Source of the DNA: Salinivenus lutea
Lineage (GTDB): Bacteria; Bacteroidota; Rhodothermia; Rhodothermales; Salinibacteraceae
Direction of reading: 5' to 3'
DNA: 64,000 nucleotides
NCBI GenBank assembly: GCA_002894685.1
Contig: NCRC01000001.1
Span: forward strand, 1-64,000
Part shown: one piece after another, positions 53,482-63,199 of the stretch
Layout: each line of letters opens with the position of its first letter
Numbering within the stretch: position 1 is the stretch's first letter
Notes under the pieces: model-generated
Databases searched by the model: none
Told to the model about the DNA's origin: nothing
The model's input: only the letters and a program-made list of their open reading frames with translations
Translations under genes and position numbers: made by a program

Positions 53482-53635
53482 GGAATCAGGTCAGAGGACA
53501 CGAACAAAAATCGACCGGTGCACCGCCCTGAGGACCCTTCTGGGGTCGAGAGCAGGCCTGAAACGGACTGGTAACATCTGAAGATCCCGCCCCACCGATT
53601 GATGAACTGCGGAGGGGCGGCGCGCCCCCTTAGGA

Positions 53636-55075
53636 TTAGAGACGGAGGATGTCGTTGAAGATGACAAAGGCCATAAAGCCGAGGAGCAGGATCATCCCGG
53701 CCTGCTGGGCAATGAGCCGCACCCGCACCGACGGGGGACGCCGCGTGATGCCCTCGTACACCAGAAACATGAACTGGCCCCCATCCAGGGCGGGGATCGG
53801 GAGAAAGTTCATGATGGCGAGCGTGACGGACAGAAGCGCCACGAGACGCCAGAAGGGGACCAGCCCGGCCTGGGCGGCCTCACTCGTGACTTTCGCAATC
53901 ATCACGGGCCCGCCGATGCTTTGCCGAAAGTCGTCCCGCCCCGTGATGACGCGCTGCAGCGTCACCACGATGTTGCGACTCGTTTGCCACGCCTCGGCCG
54001 TCCCGGCCCGGAGCGCCCCGAGGACCCCGAACGCTTCGTGCTGAACCCCGATCTCGCTGTACAGCAGCTGTCGGCCCGACGGGGTGTTGGACGGGGCCAT
54101 GATGCCGAGCAAATGGCGATCCTGTTCCTCGTTGTACATCGGCGTCACGGACGCTTCGAATACCTTCTCCTCCTCGCTCGACCGCACGAGGCTTGCCGTC
54201 GTCTGCAGAGAATCGACCTGCAGGGAGTCCGGCCGACGCCAGCGGAGGTGGAACGACTCCCCCTCCGTCGCCTGAATCATGGTCACCATTTCCTGCCAGA
54301 AGCGCACCGTGTCCCCGTTGATCGACAGGACGCGATCCCCGGTACGAAGCCCCACGGAGTCCGCCGGGCTCCCGCGCTGCACCTGTCCAATCAGGGGAGG
54401 ATAGTAGCCAAGCCCAAAGCCCTGCCCGCTGTTCTGGGCCTGACTCAATTGCGTAATGATGTCCGGGGGCCCAAGCAGTCGCTTCTCCTGCCCGTCGCGC
54501 TGCACCGTAACGGTGAGCGAATCCGCAGAAACGATGGCGGGCGGGGAAATCTGGTCGAAGCGCTCGAAGGGCTTGCCATTCACCTCCAAAATACGATCGC
54601 CGGTCCGGAGGCCAATGTCGTGGGCCACCGACCCCTCCTGCACGTACACCTGCTCCACGTTCTGGGCCGGGATGTAGGTCTCTCCCTCCGCCCACTTAAT
54701 TCCGGCGAAGATGCAGATGGCGAGAATGACGTTGAAGATCACCCCGGCACTAATCACGACGATGCGCTGCCACACCGGCTTCGCCCGGAACTCCCAGGGC
54801 TCGGGCTCCTGCTCCGTGTGGTCGGTGTCGAGGCTTTCGTCGATCATCCCGCTGATCTTGACGTAGCCCCCAAGCGGGGTGGCCCCCACCGCATATTCCG
54901 TATTCCCGTAGCGACGCCCCAGCAGGGTGGGCGGAAACCCAATCGAGAAGCGCTCCACCCGCATCCCGAAGTACTTGGCCGTAAGGAAGTGGCCCAGCTC
55001 ATGGACGAACACCAGAATGGTGATCGCCAGCAAAAACCAGAGCGTGGACGTAACGAGGGTTAGAAGCAACTCCAT
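53636..55075 (-). CDS. rseP: Site-2 protease RseP
   Basis: 479 residues, an intramembrane zinc protease that releases sigma factors from anti-sigma factors. The zinc motif HExxH lies in VFVHELGHFLTAKYFG (residues about 23-38). Two PDZ-like domains follow: one with GSVAHDIGLRTGDRILEVNG, one with GSPADSVGLRTGDRVLSING. The second active-site part is FLPIPALDGGQFMFLVYE, with the conserved Asp. No anti-sigma factor gene is in the window. It lies between dxr (upstream, 75 bp) and uppS (downstream). Confidence 0.94.
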   Translation of the reverse strand: MELLLTLVTSTLWFLLAITILVFVHELGHFLTAKYFGMRVERFSIGFPPTLLGRRYGNTEYAVGATPLGGYVKISGMIDESLDTDHTEQEPEPWEFRAKPVWQRIVVISAGVIFNVILAICIFAGIKWAEGETYIPAQNVEQVYVQEGSVAHDIGLRTGDRILEVNGKPFERFDQISPPAIVSADSLTVTVQRDGQEKRLLGPPDIITQLSQAQNSGQGFGLGYYPPLIGQVQRGSPADSVGLRTGDRVLSINGDTVRFWQEMVTMIQATEGESFHLRWRRPDSLQVDSLQTTASLVRSSEEEKVFEASVTPMYNEEQDRHLLGIMAPSNTPSGRQLLYSEIGVQHEAFGVLGALRAGTAEAWQTSRNIVVTLQRVITGRDDFRQSIGGPVMIAKVTSEAAQAGLVPFWRLVALLSVTLAIMNFLPIPALDGGQFMFLVYEGITRRPPSVRVRLIAQQAGMILLLGFMAFVIFNDILRL

Positions 55076-55150
55076 TCCGAGCAGTCATCGTGCAAAAGAA
55101 AGCGCAGCCGCGGGACCGCCGCTTCTTCCCCGGCATGCGAGAGGCGGTGT

Positions 55151-56344
55151 TCAATTTGAGGGAGCGCCCAGGAGTTCCTGCACGTGCTTTCGGCTGCGGG
55201 CGTCGGCCGCGTACAGGTCGTCGAGGGCGGGATCGGAGACAATGGGAACCGACGCGAGGGCCTCCCCCACGAGCCGCGGGATGTCGGGGAAGGAGATCCG
55301 CTCCCGAAGGAAATGGTCGACCGCCGCCTCGTTGGCCGCGTTCAGCACGGCCGGCGCCGAGCCGCCCCGCTCCAGCGCGTCGTAGGCGTGGCGCAGGCAG
55401 GGAAACTTGTTGAGATCCGGCGTCTCAAAGTCGAGCCGGCCGAGGGTCGTCCAGTCGAGGCGCTCGTGGGGCGCCGGCCAGCGCGCCGGATAGCTCAGGG
55501 CGTACTGAATCGGCACCTTCATGTCGGGGACCCCCAGCTGGGCCTTCACGGCCCCGTCCCGAAACGACACCATGGAGTGCACGATCGACTGGGGATGGAC
55601 CAGCACCTCAATCTCCTCCGGCGCGAGATCGAAGAGCCACCGGGCCTCAATTACCTCCAGCCCCTTGTTCATCATCGTGGCGGAGTCAATCGTAATCTTC
55701 GCGCCCATGGACCAGTTGGGGTGATCGAGGGCCTCGTCCACGGTGATCGCGTCGAAGGTGTCCGCCGATCGGGTGCGAAACGGCCCGCCCGAAGCAGTCA
55801 GGACCACCTGTTCGACGTTGTCCGACGACTCTCCGCTGAGGCATTGAAAGATCGCCGAGTGTTCGCTATCGACCGGCAGGAGATCCCCCTCCCCTTCCGC
55901 CAGCGCCGCCTGCACCAGCGGGCCGGCGACGACGAGGGTCTCCTTGTTGGCCAGGGCCACCTGCTTATCTTCGCGCAGGGCGGCCAGAACGGGGGCGAGC
56001 CCCGCAAAGCCCACCACGGCCCCAACCACCACATCCACGGTCGGGTGCGTGGCAACCCGACACAGCCCCTCCTCGCCCACGTGCACGGTGACGGACCCGT
56101 CGTCGAGGGCCGCCCGCAGATCGTCCGCCCGCTCCGCGTCCCCGACCGCGACGTGCTCGGGCTGAAACTCGCGGGCCTGCTCCGCCAGCAACTCGACGTT
56201 TCCCCCGCACGCCAGCGCATGGACGTCGAACTGATCGGGAAAGAGCCGAACCACCTCCAGCGTCTGCGTGCCGATGGAGCCCGTGGCCCCGAGAATCGAC
56301 AGCGATCGAGGGGCGTCGGGCGAGGGCGTCGGAAAGGAGGTCAT
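55151..56344 (-). CDS. dxr: 1-deoxy-D-xylulose 5-phosphate reductoisomerase
   Basis: 397 residues. It makes MEP, the second step of the non-mevalonate isoprenoid route that feeds UppS. NADPH loop SILGATGSIGTQTLEVV, cofactor segment ALANKETLVVAG, metal and substrate residues in PVDSEHSAIFQCL, and WSMGAKITIDSATMMNKGLE are all present. Upstream frame sequence is not DXR-like, so the ATG at 56344 is used. It starts the minus-strand envelope block and is divergent from the TPR gene. Confidence 0.95.
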   Translation of the reverse strand: MTSFPTPSPDAPRSLSILGATGSIGTQTLEVVRLFPDQFDVHALACGGNVELLAEQAREFQPEHVAVGDAERADDLRAALDDGSVTVHVGEEGLCRVATHPTVDVVVGAVVGFAGLAPVLAALREDKQVALANKETLVVAGPLVQAALAEGEGDLLPVDSEHSAIFQCLSGESSDNVEQVVLTASGGPFRTRSADTFDAITVDEALDHPNWSMGAKITIDSATMMNKGLEVIEARWLFDLAPEEIEVLVHPQSIVHSMVSFRDGAVKAQLGVPDMKVPIQYALSYPARWPAPHERLDWTTLGRLDFETPDLNKFPCLRHAYDALERGGSAPAVLNAANEAAVDHFLRERISFPDIPRLVGEALASVPIVSDPALDDLYAADARSRKHVQELLGAPSN

Positions 56345-56528
56345 GAAGCGAATCGGTTCGTTGGGGGAAGTGTGGAAATCGCGTAACACCTCGCGGAAGG
56401 GCAGCGTCCGACCGCGAACGCACCGTCCGATGGCGGGGAAACGTGCCCTGCAGACGTATCGTAGAGGGTTAACCGTTGTCGCCTCGTTTTGCTTCGCCCC
56501 TCCGTCCGCTTCGTTCCCCGAACGCCGC

Positions 56529-58436
56529 ATGGCTCGCAATCGCCCACGTGCCTTGGGGCCCGCTGGTAGGCTGCTGGCTCGCCTCGCCGTCACTGGATGT
56601 GTGCTGTGCCTGGGGCTCGGCAGCATCGGGCCCATGCTGGTCCACGCGCAGTCCCCCGACAGCACCCAGCGCCGGCTCCTCAACCGCGCCGCGTCGCTCC
56701 TCGACTCCGGGCAATCCGACTCCGCCATTCGCCTGCTGGAGTCGCTTCACGACGAGGCCCCGGCCTCCGAGGCCGTCTTTGAACGGCTGAAGAACGCGTA
56801 CGAAGAGACCAAGCAGTACGAGCGTGCGATCGCCCTGGTGGACGACCGAATCGATCGCCAGCCGTCGCCGGCTCTGATTGCGGAAAAGGGTCGGCTCTTA
56901 TACCAGAGCGGCCAGCGGGACCGCGCCTCCGCGACCTGGGACGAGGCACTGTCCCTTCGTCCCGAGGAGATCTCCTCCTATCGGGTGGTGTACCGCACGC
57001 TCATGGACCTCCGCCTGTTTTCGCAGGCCATCGACGTACTCACAAAGGGGCGTTCAGCGCTGGATCGGCCCGACCTCTTCCGCTCGGACCTCGCGTACCT
57101 CTACAGCCTCGACGGGCAACACGAACAGGCGATGCGCGAATACGTGGCCCTCCTTTCGGGGTCTCCCGACCGGGCGGACTACGTGCGGGAGCGGCTCCAA
57201 CCGTTTGTGGATCGGGGGGAGGGCATCGCCGCGGGCATCACCGTCCTCCAATCCGCCGTAGACGAGGCCTCCGCGAACGCGGCCTACCGCCGGCTGCTCG
57301 GGTGGCTCCACATGGAAAACGACGACTACCCCGCCGCGCTTGGGACCTACAAGGCGCTTGATCAGCAGCAAGAGCGACGGGGCCGCGCATTGTTTTCGTT
57401 CGCCCAGCGGGCAACCGACGCCGAACAGTACGATGCCGCCACGCAGGCCTACGAAACGCTCCTCGACCGCTACCCTGAGAGCCCCGTCGCCCCCCAAGCC
57501 CGGAGGGGCCTCGGGGACATGTACCGCCGATGGGCAGAACAATCCCCCGGCGGCCCGCCCCTCACCGACACCACCAGTGCCCGCGCTCGCCGCTACGACG
57601 CCGCCCGCACGGCCTACCAGACGTTCCTCACCGAGCATCCGGCGCACGAAGCCGCCCCCGAGGTGCGCACCGCCCTCGGCACCCTCCAGCTCGACATCTA
57701 CCACAACCTGACGGCCGCCGCCTCGTCGTTCCGCACCGTGCAGGAGCGCGCCTCCAACTCGCCCGCCGTGCGGGAAGCCGAATTTCACCTGGGCCGCATC
57801 GCCCTCCTCCGGGACGCCTTCGACCCGGCCCACCGCCGCTTTGCCCGCCTGGCCGAGGCCTCCCCGGAGGGCCATTGGGGCCAGCAGGCCCAGCTGGAGT
57901 TGGCCCGCCTCGCCTATTATCAGGGCGCCTTCGACGACGCCCGCGCCCGTACCGCCCCCCTCACAACCAACCCCGGAGCGGATGTCGCCAACGACGCCAT
58001 CGACCTGAAGGTGCTCATTCAGCAGAACCGTGGCCCCGACTCGCTCGACAGCGCCCTCCGCCTCTACGCCGACGCCCAGTTTGCCGAGCGCAAGCGGGCG
58101 TACGACACCGCCGCCGCCCACCTCGACTCCCTGCTACGGACACACAGCCGGCACGCCCTCGCGGACGATGGACGGTTCCGAAAGGCCCAGATCCACCTCG
58201 CTCAGGGCGACACCACGACGGCCCTCCAGGTCTTCGACCAGCTTCCTCAGCAACACCCCCAGAGCCCGTACGCCGATCGGAGCCTGTTCCGGCAGGCCCA
58301 GTTGCAGGAAGCCCAGGGCAACCTGGGCGCCGCCACCGACACCTACAACCGCCTCCTGACCGACTACCCGCAGTCGCTCCGCGCCGGCGACGCCCGCTCC
58401 CGCCTCCGCACCCTGCGCCGCCGTCAGGGCTCGTAG
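56529..58436 (+). CDS. Secreted or anchored tetratricopeptide-repeat protein
   Basis: 635 residues. An N-terminal hydrophobic segment (LLARLAVTGCVLCLGLGSI, then a likely cleavage near VHAQ) sends the protein across the inner membrane. Most of the rest is TPR units: early ones such as SAIRLLESLHDEAPASEAVF, and late ones such as TALQVFDQLPQQHPQSPYAD and NLGAATDTYNRLLTDYPQSL. It is rich in Ala, Arg and Asp. The overall plan resembles periplasmic TPR scaffolds, possibly of the YbgF/Tol or BamD kind, but no specific ortholog is assigned. The next gene starts 23 bp later, so the two are probably one operon. Confidence 0.82.
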   Translation: MARNRPRALGPAGRLLARLAVTGCVLCLGLGSIGPMLVHAQSPDSTQRRLLNRAASLLDSGQSDSAIRLLESLHDEAPASEAVFERLKNAYEETKQYERAIALVDDRIDRQPSPALIAEKGRLLYQSGQRDRASATWDEALSLRPEEISSYRVVYRTLMDLRLFSQAIDVLTKGRSALDRPDLFRSDLAYLYSLDGQHEQAMREYVALLSGSPDRADYVRERLQPFVDRGEGIAAGITVLQSAVDEASANAAYRRLLGWLHMENDDYPAALGTYKALDQQQERRGRALFSFAQRATDAEQYDAATQAYETLLDRYPESPVAPQARRGLGDMYRRWAEQSPGGPPLTDTTSARARRYDAARTAYQTFLTEHPAHEAAPEVRTALGTLQLDIYHNLTAAASSFRTVQERASNSPAVREAEFHLGRIALLRDAFDPAHRRFARLAEASPEGHWGQQAQLELARLAYYQGAFDDARARTAPLTTNPGADVANDAIDLKVLIQQNRGPDSLDSALRLYADAQFAERKRAYDTAAAHLDSLLRTHSRHALADDGRFRKAQIHLAQGDTTTALQVFDQLPQQHPQSPYADRSLFRQAQLQEAQGNLGAATDTYNRLLTDYPQSLRAGDARSRLRTLRRRQGS

Positions 58437-58459
58437 CCTACTCGCAGCCCCCCTCCGCC

Positions 58460-59740
58460 ATGCGTGTCCGTTCGGTCCTCTACGCCTCCCTTGCCGCGCT
58501 CCTCGTGCTTGCGGCCCTGCCGTCCCCGGTGGCCGGGCAGAAGCTGTTCATCCCCATGGACAAGCAGCAGAGCGACCACCTGAAGGCGTACGGGGGCGTC
58601 TACACGGCCCTCCAGGAAGGGCAGACGGTGGACTGGCTCCTCAACTACCGCGGGGGCTCGTTTCTGACCCAGGCCTCGTCAACGATGGTCAACGAGCTTC
58701 GCTCTCGCGGCGTGCAGTTCGAGCGCGTCTCCGCGGCCCAAAGCTCCAAAATCGTCGCCGAGGTCGAGGCCGACGGCAGCAACATGGCCGTGGTGCCCCT
58801 GGAGAAGGCCCCCGAGATCGCCGTGTACGCCCCCGAGGGGGCTGTGCCCTGGGACGATGCCGTGCGGCTGGCCCTCCGCTACGCCGACGTGCCCCACGAT
58901 GTCATTTACGACGACGCTGTGTTGAATGGGGAGCTCGAACAGTACGACTGGCTCCACCTGCACCACGAGGACTTTACGGGTCAGTTCAGCAAGTTCCTCC
59001 GCTACCGAAACGAGCCGTGGTACATCGAAAAGGAAAAACGCGCCCGGGCCGCCGCGGAGAAATTCGGCTTCCAGAAGGTGAGCGAGCTGAAGCTGGCGGT
59101 CTCTCAGCGCATCCGCGACTACGTGTCGGCCGGCGGCTTTCTCTTCTCCATGTGCTCCGGCACCGAAACCTTCGACCTCGCCCTGGCGGCCCACAACACC
59201 GACATCGTCCCGAAGCCCTACGACGGCGACCCGGTGGCCCCGAACGCCACGGAGAAGCTCGACTACAGCCAGACGCTCGCCTTCACCAACTTCCAGCCGA
59301 ACTACAACCCGCGCGAGCCGACCCACTCTACCATCGACACGGGCCGTCCCCCCGCCGACATCCGGGACCCGTCCCTCGACTACTTTACGCTCTTCGACTT
59401 TAGCGCCAAGTGGGACCCCGTCCCGTCCATGCTCACCCAGAACCACGTGGCCACCGTCAAGGGCTTCGTCGGACAGACGACCGCGTTTGAGCAGGACGTC
59501 TTGAAGGACGATGTGGAGATCCTCGCCAAGCCCCCCAACCGCTCCCAGGCCCGCTACATCCACGGGTCGCTCGGGCAGGGCACCTTCACGTTTTACGGCG
59601 GGCACGACCCGGAGGACTACCAGCACTTCCTGGGCGACCCGCCCACCGACCTTTCGCTTCACCCAAACTCTCCCGGCTATCGGCTCATTCTCAACAACAT
59701 TCTGTTCCCGGCTGCGAAGAAGAAAAAACGCAAGACCTGA
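58460..59740 (+). CDS. Conserved secreted protein of unknown function
   Basis: 426 residues. A signal peptide (LYASLAALLVLAALPSPVAG) is followed by a large soluble domain. The early part, LFIPMDKQQSDHLKAYGGVY, reads like an export or release domain. The middle GGFLFSMCSGTETFD resembles the nucleophile-elbow region of class I amidotransferase-like folds (Cys after Met, then Ser-Gly), and YDWLHLHHEDFTG precedes it. The C-terminus has GTFTFYGGHDPEDYQHFLG and a short Lys-rich tail. The fold guess is inference; relatives have sometimes carried unsupported enzyme names. It is probably co-transcribed with the TPR gene (23 bp). Confidence 0.72.
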   Translation: MRVRSVLYASLAALLVLAALPSPVAGQKLFIPMDKQQSDHLKAYGGVYTALQEGQTVDWLLNYRGGSFLTQASSTMVNELRSRGVQFERVSAAQSSKIVAEVEADGSNMAVVPLEKAPEIAVYAPEGAVPWDDAVRLALRYADVPHDVIYDDAVLNGELEQYDWLHLHHEDFTGQFSKFLRYRNEPWYIEKEKRARAAAEKFGFQKVSELKLAVSQRIRDYVSAGGFLFSMCSGTETFDLALAAHNTDIVPKPYDGDPVAPNATEKLDYSQTLAFTNFQPNYNPREPTHSTIDTGRPPADIRDPSLDYFTLFDFSAKWDPVPSMLTQNHVATVKGFVGQTTAFEQDVLKDDVEILAKPPNRSQARYIHGSLGQGTFTFYGGHDPEDYQHFLGDPPTDLSLHPNSPGYRLILNNILFPAAKKKKRKT

Positions 59741-59770
59741 TCGCGCCTCTCTCGCCGTCCCGCCCGTCGC

Positions 59771-60328
59771 ATGTCGCCCCCTCCGCCCTCGTCAAAGCCC
59801 GTCTCCGCCTCCACGTGCATGATGACCGAGATCGTGTTGCCGAACGACACGAACGGCCTCGGCAACATGATGGGGGGCCGGCTGCTCCATCTGATGGACA
59901 AGTGCGCGGCCATCTCCGCCCAGCGACACGCCAATCGGGTCTGCGTAACCGCCTCGGTCGACAACGTTGAGTTCCAGTCGGCCATTCAGGAGGGGGAGGT
60001 CGTCGTCATCGAGGGGCAGGTGAACCGGGCCTTTCACACGTCGATGGAGGTGGAACTGAACGTGTGGGCCGAAAACCCCCGCGAGGAAACGCACCGCAAG
60101 TGCAACCGGGCCTTCTACACGTTCGTGGCGCTGGACGAGGAGGGCTCCCCGGTCGCCATTCCCTCCATCGAGCCGCAGTCGGAGGACGAGCAGGCCCGCT
60201 ACGAGGGGGCCGCCAAACGACGCGACATCCGCCTCGTCCTGGCGGGTCGGAAAGACCTGGAGGACGCGGCCAGCCTCAAAGAGGACATGCTCTCGGCCCT
60301 GACGCCCTCGACCGATGACGTGGACTGA
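59771..60328 (+). CDS. Acyl-CoA thioesterase (hotdog fold, YciA/ACOT-like)
   Basis: 185 residues. The hotdog core shows the family opening MMTEIVLPNDTNGLGNMMGG with the Asn/Thr near the active site, then RLLHLMDKCAAISAQRHAN and VCVTASVDNVEFQSAIQEGE. The C-terminal half adds a charged helical part and an acidic end. Members cleave acyl-CoA esters; chain-length preference is not predictable. The stop codon overlaps the start of the next gene by 14 bases, suggesting coupled translation. Confidence 0.88.
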   Translation: MSPPPPSSKPVSASTCMMTEIVLPNDTNGLGNMMGGRLLHLMDKCAAISAQRHANRVCVTASVDNVEFQSAIQEGEVVVIEGQVNRAFHTSMEVELNVWAENPREETHRKCNRAFYTFVALDEEGSPVAIPSIEPQSEDEQARYEGAAKRRDIRLVLAGRKDLEDAASLKEDMLSALTPSTDDVD

Positions 60329-60809
60329 GACGCTTCCCGCCCGCGTCCCCTCCTGCTGGCCAACTGGGCTGGTGCTTGTCGTCCTCCTCGGTCTGCTCCC
60401 CGCAGCGCCGTCGGTCGCCCAGCGCAGCGTGGGCACCACCACGTTCGGGGTGCAGGTCGGCCAGCCCGGCGGGGTCACCGGCAAACTGTATCGGGCGTCG
60501 CCCATCGCCTACGACGGCCTGTTCACGACCGATGGCAACGACTTCGTCTCGCTATACGTTCATCGGCTGTGGGAACGGCCCCTTCCCGACTCCCTCGTGC
60601 ACCTGTACGCCGGCCCCGGGCTCCTTCTCGAAGGCCGGTCCCTACAGTCCACCCCGACCCCCCAAGTCGGCCTGAGCGCCGAAGCCGGCCTCAACTTTTT
60701 CCTTAAACGCTTCGAAGTCTTTCTTCACGTTACGCCGTCGCTCCGCCTGTACCCCGATCAGGGAACGCGATGGGGCGGAAGCGTCGGCCTCCGCTACCGC
60801 CTCCACTGA
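60315..60809 (+). CDS. Small secreted outer-membrane-like protein, unknown function
   Basis: 164 residues. The signal peptide is LVLVVLLGLLPAAPSVAQ (cleavage near residue 35). The mature part has alternating beta-strand pattern (FGVQVGQPGGVTGKLY, AEAGLNFFLKRFEVFLHVTP) and ends in VGLRYRLH, suggesting a small barrel such as OmpW/OmpA-like ones. No specific family is recognised. It overlaps the thioesterase gene by 14 bases at its start, and its stop codon overlaps the next start codon (TGATG), so the three genes are tightly packed. Confidence 0.7.
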   Translation: MTWTETLPARVPSCWPTGLVLVVLLGLLPAAPSVAQRSVGTTTFGVQVGQPGGVTGKLYRASPIAYDGLFTTDGNDFVSLYVHRLWERPLPDSLVHLYAGPGLLLEGRSLQSTPTPQVGLSAEAGLNFFLKRFEVFLHVTPSLRLYPDQGTRWGGSVGLRYRLH

Positions 60810-61762
60810 TGCGCCCCCCCCTCTCCCCTTCCGACCTCGGCTCCATGCTGGGCACCCGCGTGCTCGTCACCGGGGCCAACGGCCTGCTCGGACAGGCCCT
60901 CGTCCGTCGCCTCGCGCAGGCCGACGAGATGACCGTGCTCGCAACCGCCCGCGACGACGCCCTCCGCCCCTCCATCGCGTGCGACTACCGCCCGATGGAC
61001 GTCACCGCCCCCGACGCGGTGGAGCACACGTTCGACGAGTTCGAGCCCGACGTGGTCGTCAACTGTGCCGCTCTGTCGGACGTGGCGGCCTGCGACACCG
61101 ACCGGAACCGGGCCTGGGCGACGAACGCCCGGGCCGTCAAGCGCCTCGCCCGCCACTGCAACGACACCCGTGCCCGGCTGGTGCAGGTGTCGACTGACTT
61201 CGTCTTCAACGGCAACCGCGGGCCCTACGACGAAACGGATCGCCCCGACCCCGTCAACTACTACGGTCGCACCAAACTCGCGGCCGAAAACCACGTGCGG
61301 GAGGCCGGACGCGACCGCTGGACGATTGCCCGCACGGTCCTGCTCTACGGCACCGGAACCAACCTGAGTCGGCAGAACGTCGTGCTGTGGATGATCAACC
61401 AGCTGCGGCAGGGCAAGCCCCTCCACGTCGTCACCGACCAGCGGCGCACGCCCACCTACGTCCCCGACCTGGCCGAGGGGCTGTACCGGATTCTCGATCG
61501 GGAGGCCACCGGCATCTACCACCTGTCGGGGCCCGACCCCGTGTCGATCTACGAACTGGCCGGGGCCGTCGCCGACGTCTTTGGGCTGGACCCCGACCTG
61601 ATCCACCCCGTCGAAAGCGACTACTTCGACGACGCCGTGGAGCGTCCCCCGCACACGAGCTTCACCCTTGACAAGGCCCGATCCGAACTGGACTACGATC
61701 CCCATAGCCTCCGCGACGGCCTACGCGCCCTGCGCGACACCCTGGCGTCGCAGGACCCGTAG
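60809..61762 (+). CDS. dTDP-4-dehydrorhamnose reductase-like protein (RmlD family)
   Basis: 317 residues. NAD(P)-binding Rossmann loop VLVTGANGLLGQALVRRL, the active-site Tyr-x-x-x-Lys in NYYGRTKLAAEN and the preceding VQVSTDFVFNG serine-threonine segment are the extended-SDR RmlD pattern. The family makes dTDP-rhamnose or similar sugars, though some relatives are MAT2B-like regulators. No other rml genes are nearby, so the sugar is not proven. It could serve surface polysaccharide. Start codon overlaps the upstream stop codon; a second ATG lies at 60845. Confidence 0.83.
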   Translation: MRPPLSPSDLGSMLGTRVLVTGANGLLGQALVRRLAQADEMTVLATARDDALRPSIACDYRPMDVTAPDAVEHTFDEFEPDVVVNCAALSDVAACDTDRNRAWATNARAVKRLARHCNDTRARLVQVSTDFVFNGNRGPYDETDRPDPVNYYGRTKLAAENHVREAGRDRWTIARTVLLYGTGTNLSRQNVVLWMINQLRQGKPLHVVTDQRRTPTYVPDLAEGLYRILDREATGIYHLSGPDPVSIYELAGAVADVFGLDPDLIHPVESDYFDDAVERPPHTSFTLDKARSELDYDPHSLRDGLRALRDTLASQDP

Positions 61763-61880
61763 GCCCCCGTGACGCACCGGGTTTTCGACGAGAGTTTGAC
61801 GGAGCGGGTGGGCAGTGGACGTGTCGCCCGCTATGTTCAGTTTGTACACATCCCTCTGTTCATCGACCGGCGCCCACGCC

Positions 61881-63158
61881 ATGCTCGACATCGACGCCAT
61901 CCGCTCCGATCCTCAGCGCGTCCGGGAGGCCCTCCGGGCCAAAGGGGCCGGCGACCCGTCCCTCGTCGACACGCTCCTGGAGGTGGACGAGGAGCGACGC
62001 GCCACCATCACCGAACTGCAGGAGACGCAGGCCCGCCAGAACGACTTGTCGAGCGAGATCGGCGCGCTGAAGCGCGAGGGCAAGGACGAGGAGGCCCAGG
62101 CGCGAATTGAGGAAACCAGCCGCCTGAAGGAAAAAATTCAGGAGCTCGAAGATCGGGTCGATGACGTGAAGGCGCGGCAGCGGGACCTTCTCCTCAAAAT
62201 CCCGAACGTCCCGCACCCAAGCGTGCCGGTCGGGGCCAGCGAGGAGGACAACGAGGTGGAGGACACGATTGGGGAAAAACCCGCATTCGACTTTGAGCCG
62301 GCGCCGCACTGGGAATTGGCCGATACGCACGACCTGGTCGATTTCGAGCGTGGGGCGAAGGTGACCGGCAGCGGCTTTCCCTTTTACACCGGCCGGGGGG
62401 CCCGCTTGCAGCGCGCGCTTCTCAACTTCTTCCTCGATCGGGCGCGCGACCGAGGGTACAAGGAGATGCAACCGCCCAAGTTTATCAACCCCGAGAGCGC
62501 GGAGGGCACCGGGCAGCTCCCCGACAAGGACGACCTGATGTACCGGATTCCCCGGGACGACTTCTTCCCCATCCCCACCGGTGAGGTCCCGATGACAAAC
62601 TTCCACCGGGACGAGATTCTGGACGTGGACGACCTGCCGCTCAAATATTGCGCCTACTCCCCCTGCTGGCGCCGCGAGGCCGGCAGCTACGGCGCCGACG
62701 TGCGCGGCCTCAACCGCCTGCACGAATTCGACAAGGTGGAGCTCGTGCAGATCGTGCACCCCGACGACAGCTACCGCGCCCTGGACGCCCTCCTCGACGA
62801 CGCCGAGAGCGCCCTCGACGCGCTCGGCCTGCCCTACCGTCGCCTGCTCATGTGCACCGGCGACATGGGCTTTACCCAGGCCAAGAAGTACGACCTGGAG
62901 GTCTGGAGCGCCGGGCAGGAAAAATGGCTGGAAGTCTCCTCGGTCTCGACGTTCGAAGCCTTCCAGGCCCGCCGCATGCAGATCCGCTACCGCCCCGAAC
63001 CGGAGGCCCGGACCCGCCTCGTCCACACCCTCAACGGCAGCGGCCTCGCCTTTCCCCGCGTCCTGGCCGCCCTGCTCGAAAACAACCAGACGGCCGACGG
63101 CCGCATCCGGCTTCCCGATCCCCTCCGCGAGTACGCCGGCTTTGACTGGATCGAATAG
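61881..63158 (+). CDS. serS: Seryl-tRNA synthetase
   Basis: 425 residues, a class II aminoacyl-tRNA synthetase. The N-terminal 110 residues form the long antiparallel coiled-coil arm that holds tRNA-Ser. Motif 2 has CAYSPCWRREAGSYGADVRG, motif 3 ends with NGSGLAFPRVLAALLENNQT, and substrate-binding TGEVPMTNFHRDEIL is present. It charges tRNA-Ser and tRNA-Sec. The start at 61881 directly precedes LDIDAIRSDPQRVREAL, the usual SerRS beginning. It follows the RmlD-like gene after 118 bp on the same strand. Confidence 0.96.
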   Translation: MLDIDAIRSDPQRVREALRAKGAGDPSLVDTLLEVDEERRATITELQETQARQNDLSSEIGALKREGKDEEAQARIEETSRLKEKIQELEDRVDDVKARQRDLLLKIPNVPHPSVPVGASEEDNEVEDTIGEKPAFDFEPAPHWELADTHDLVDFERGAKVTGSGFPFYTGRGARLQRALLNFFLDRARDRGYKEMQPPKFINPESAEGTGQLPDKDDLMYRIPRDDFFPIPTGEVPMTNFHRDEILDVDDLPLKYCAYSPCWRREAGSYGADVRGLNRLHEFDKVELVQIVHPDDSYRALDALLDDAESALDALGLPYRRLLMCTGDMGFTQAKKYDLEVWSAGQEKWLEVSSVSTFEAFQARRMQIRYRPEPEARTRLVHTLNGSGLAFPRVLAALLENNQTADGRIRLPDPLREYAGFDWIE

Positions 63159-63199
63159 CCGCCCCTCAACGCCTACCCCTCCGCAGCCTCCCTCCGCGT

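Noticed and set aside
53590-53635. A GC hairpin (GGGGCG-GCG-CGCCCC) after rseP as a terminator
   Set aside because: The stem is short and no T-run follows on the minus strand, so it does not meet the usual criteria. uppS upstream and bamA downstream make the region likely to be transcribed through.
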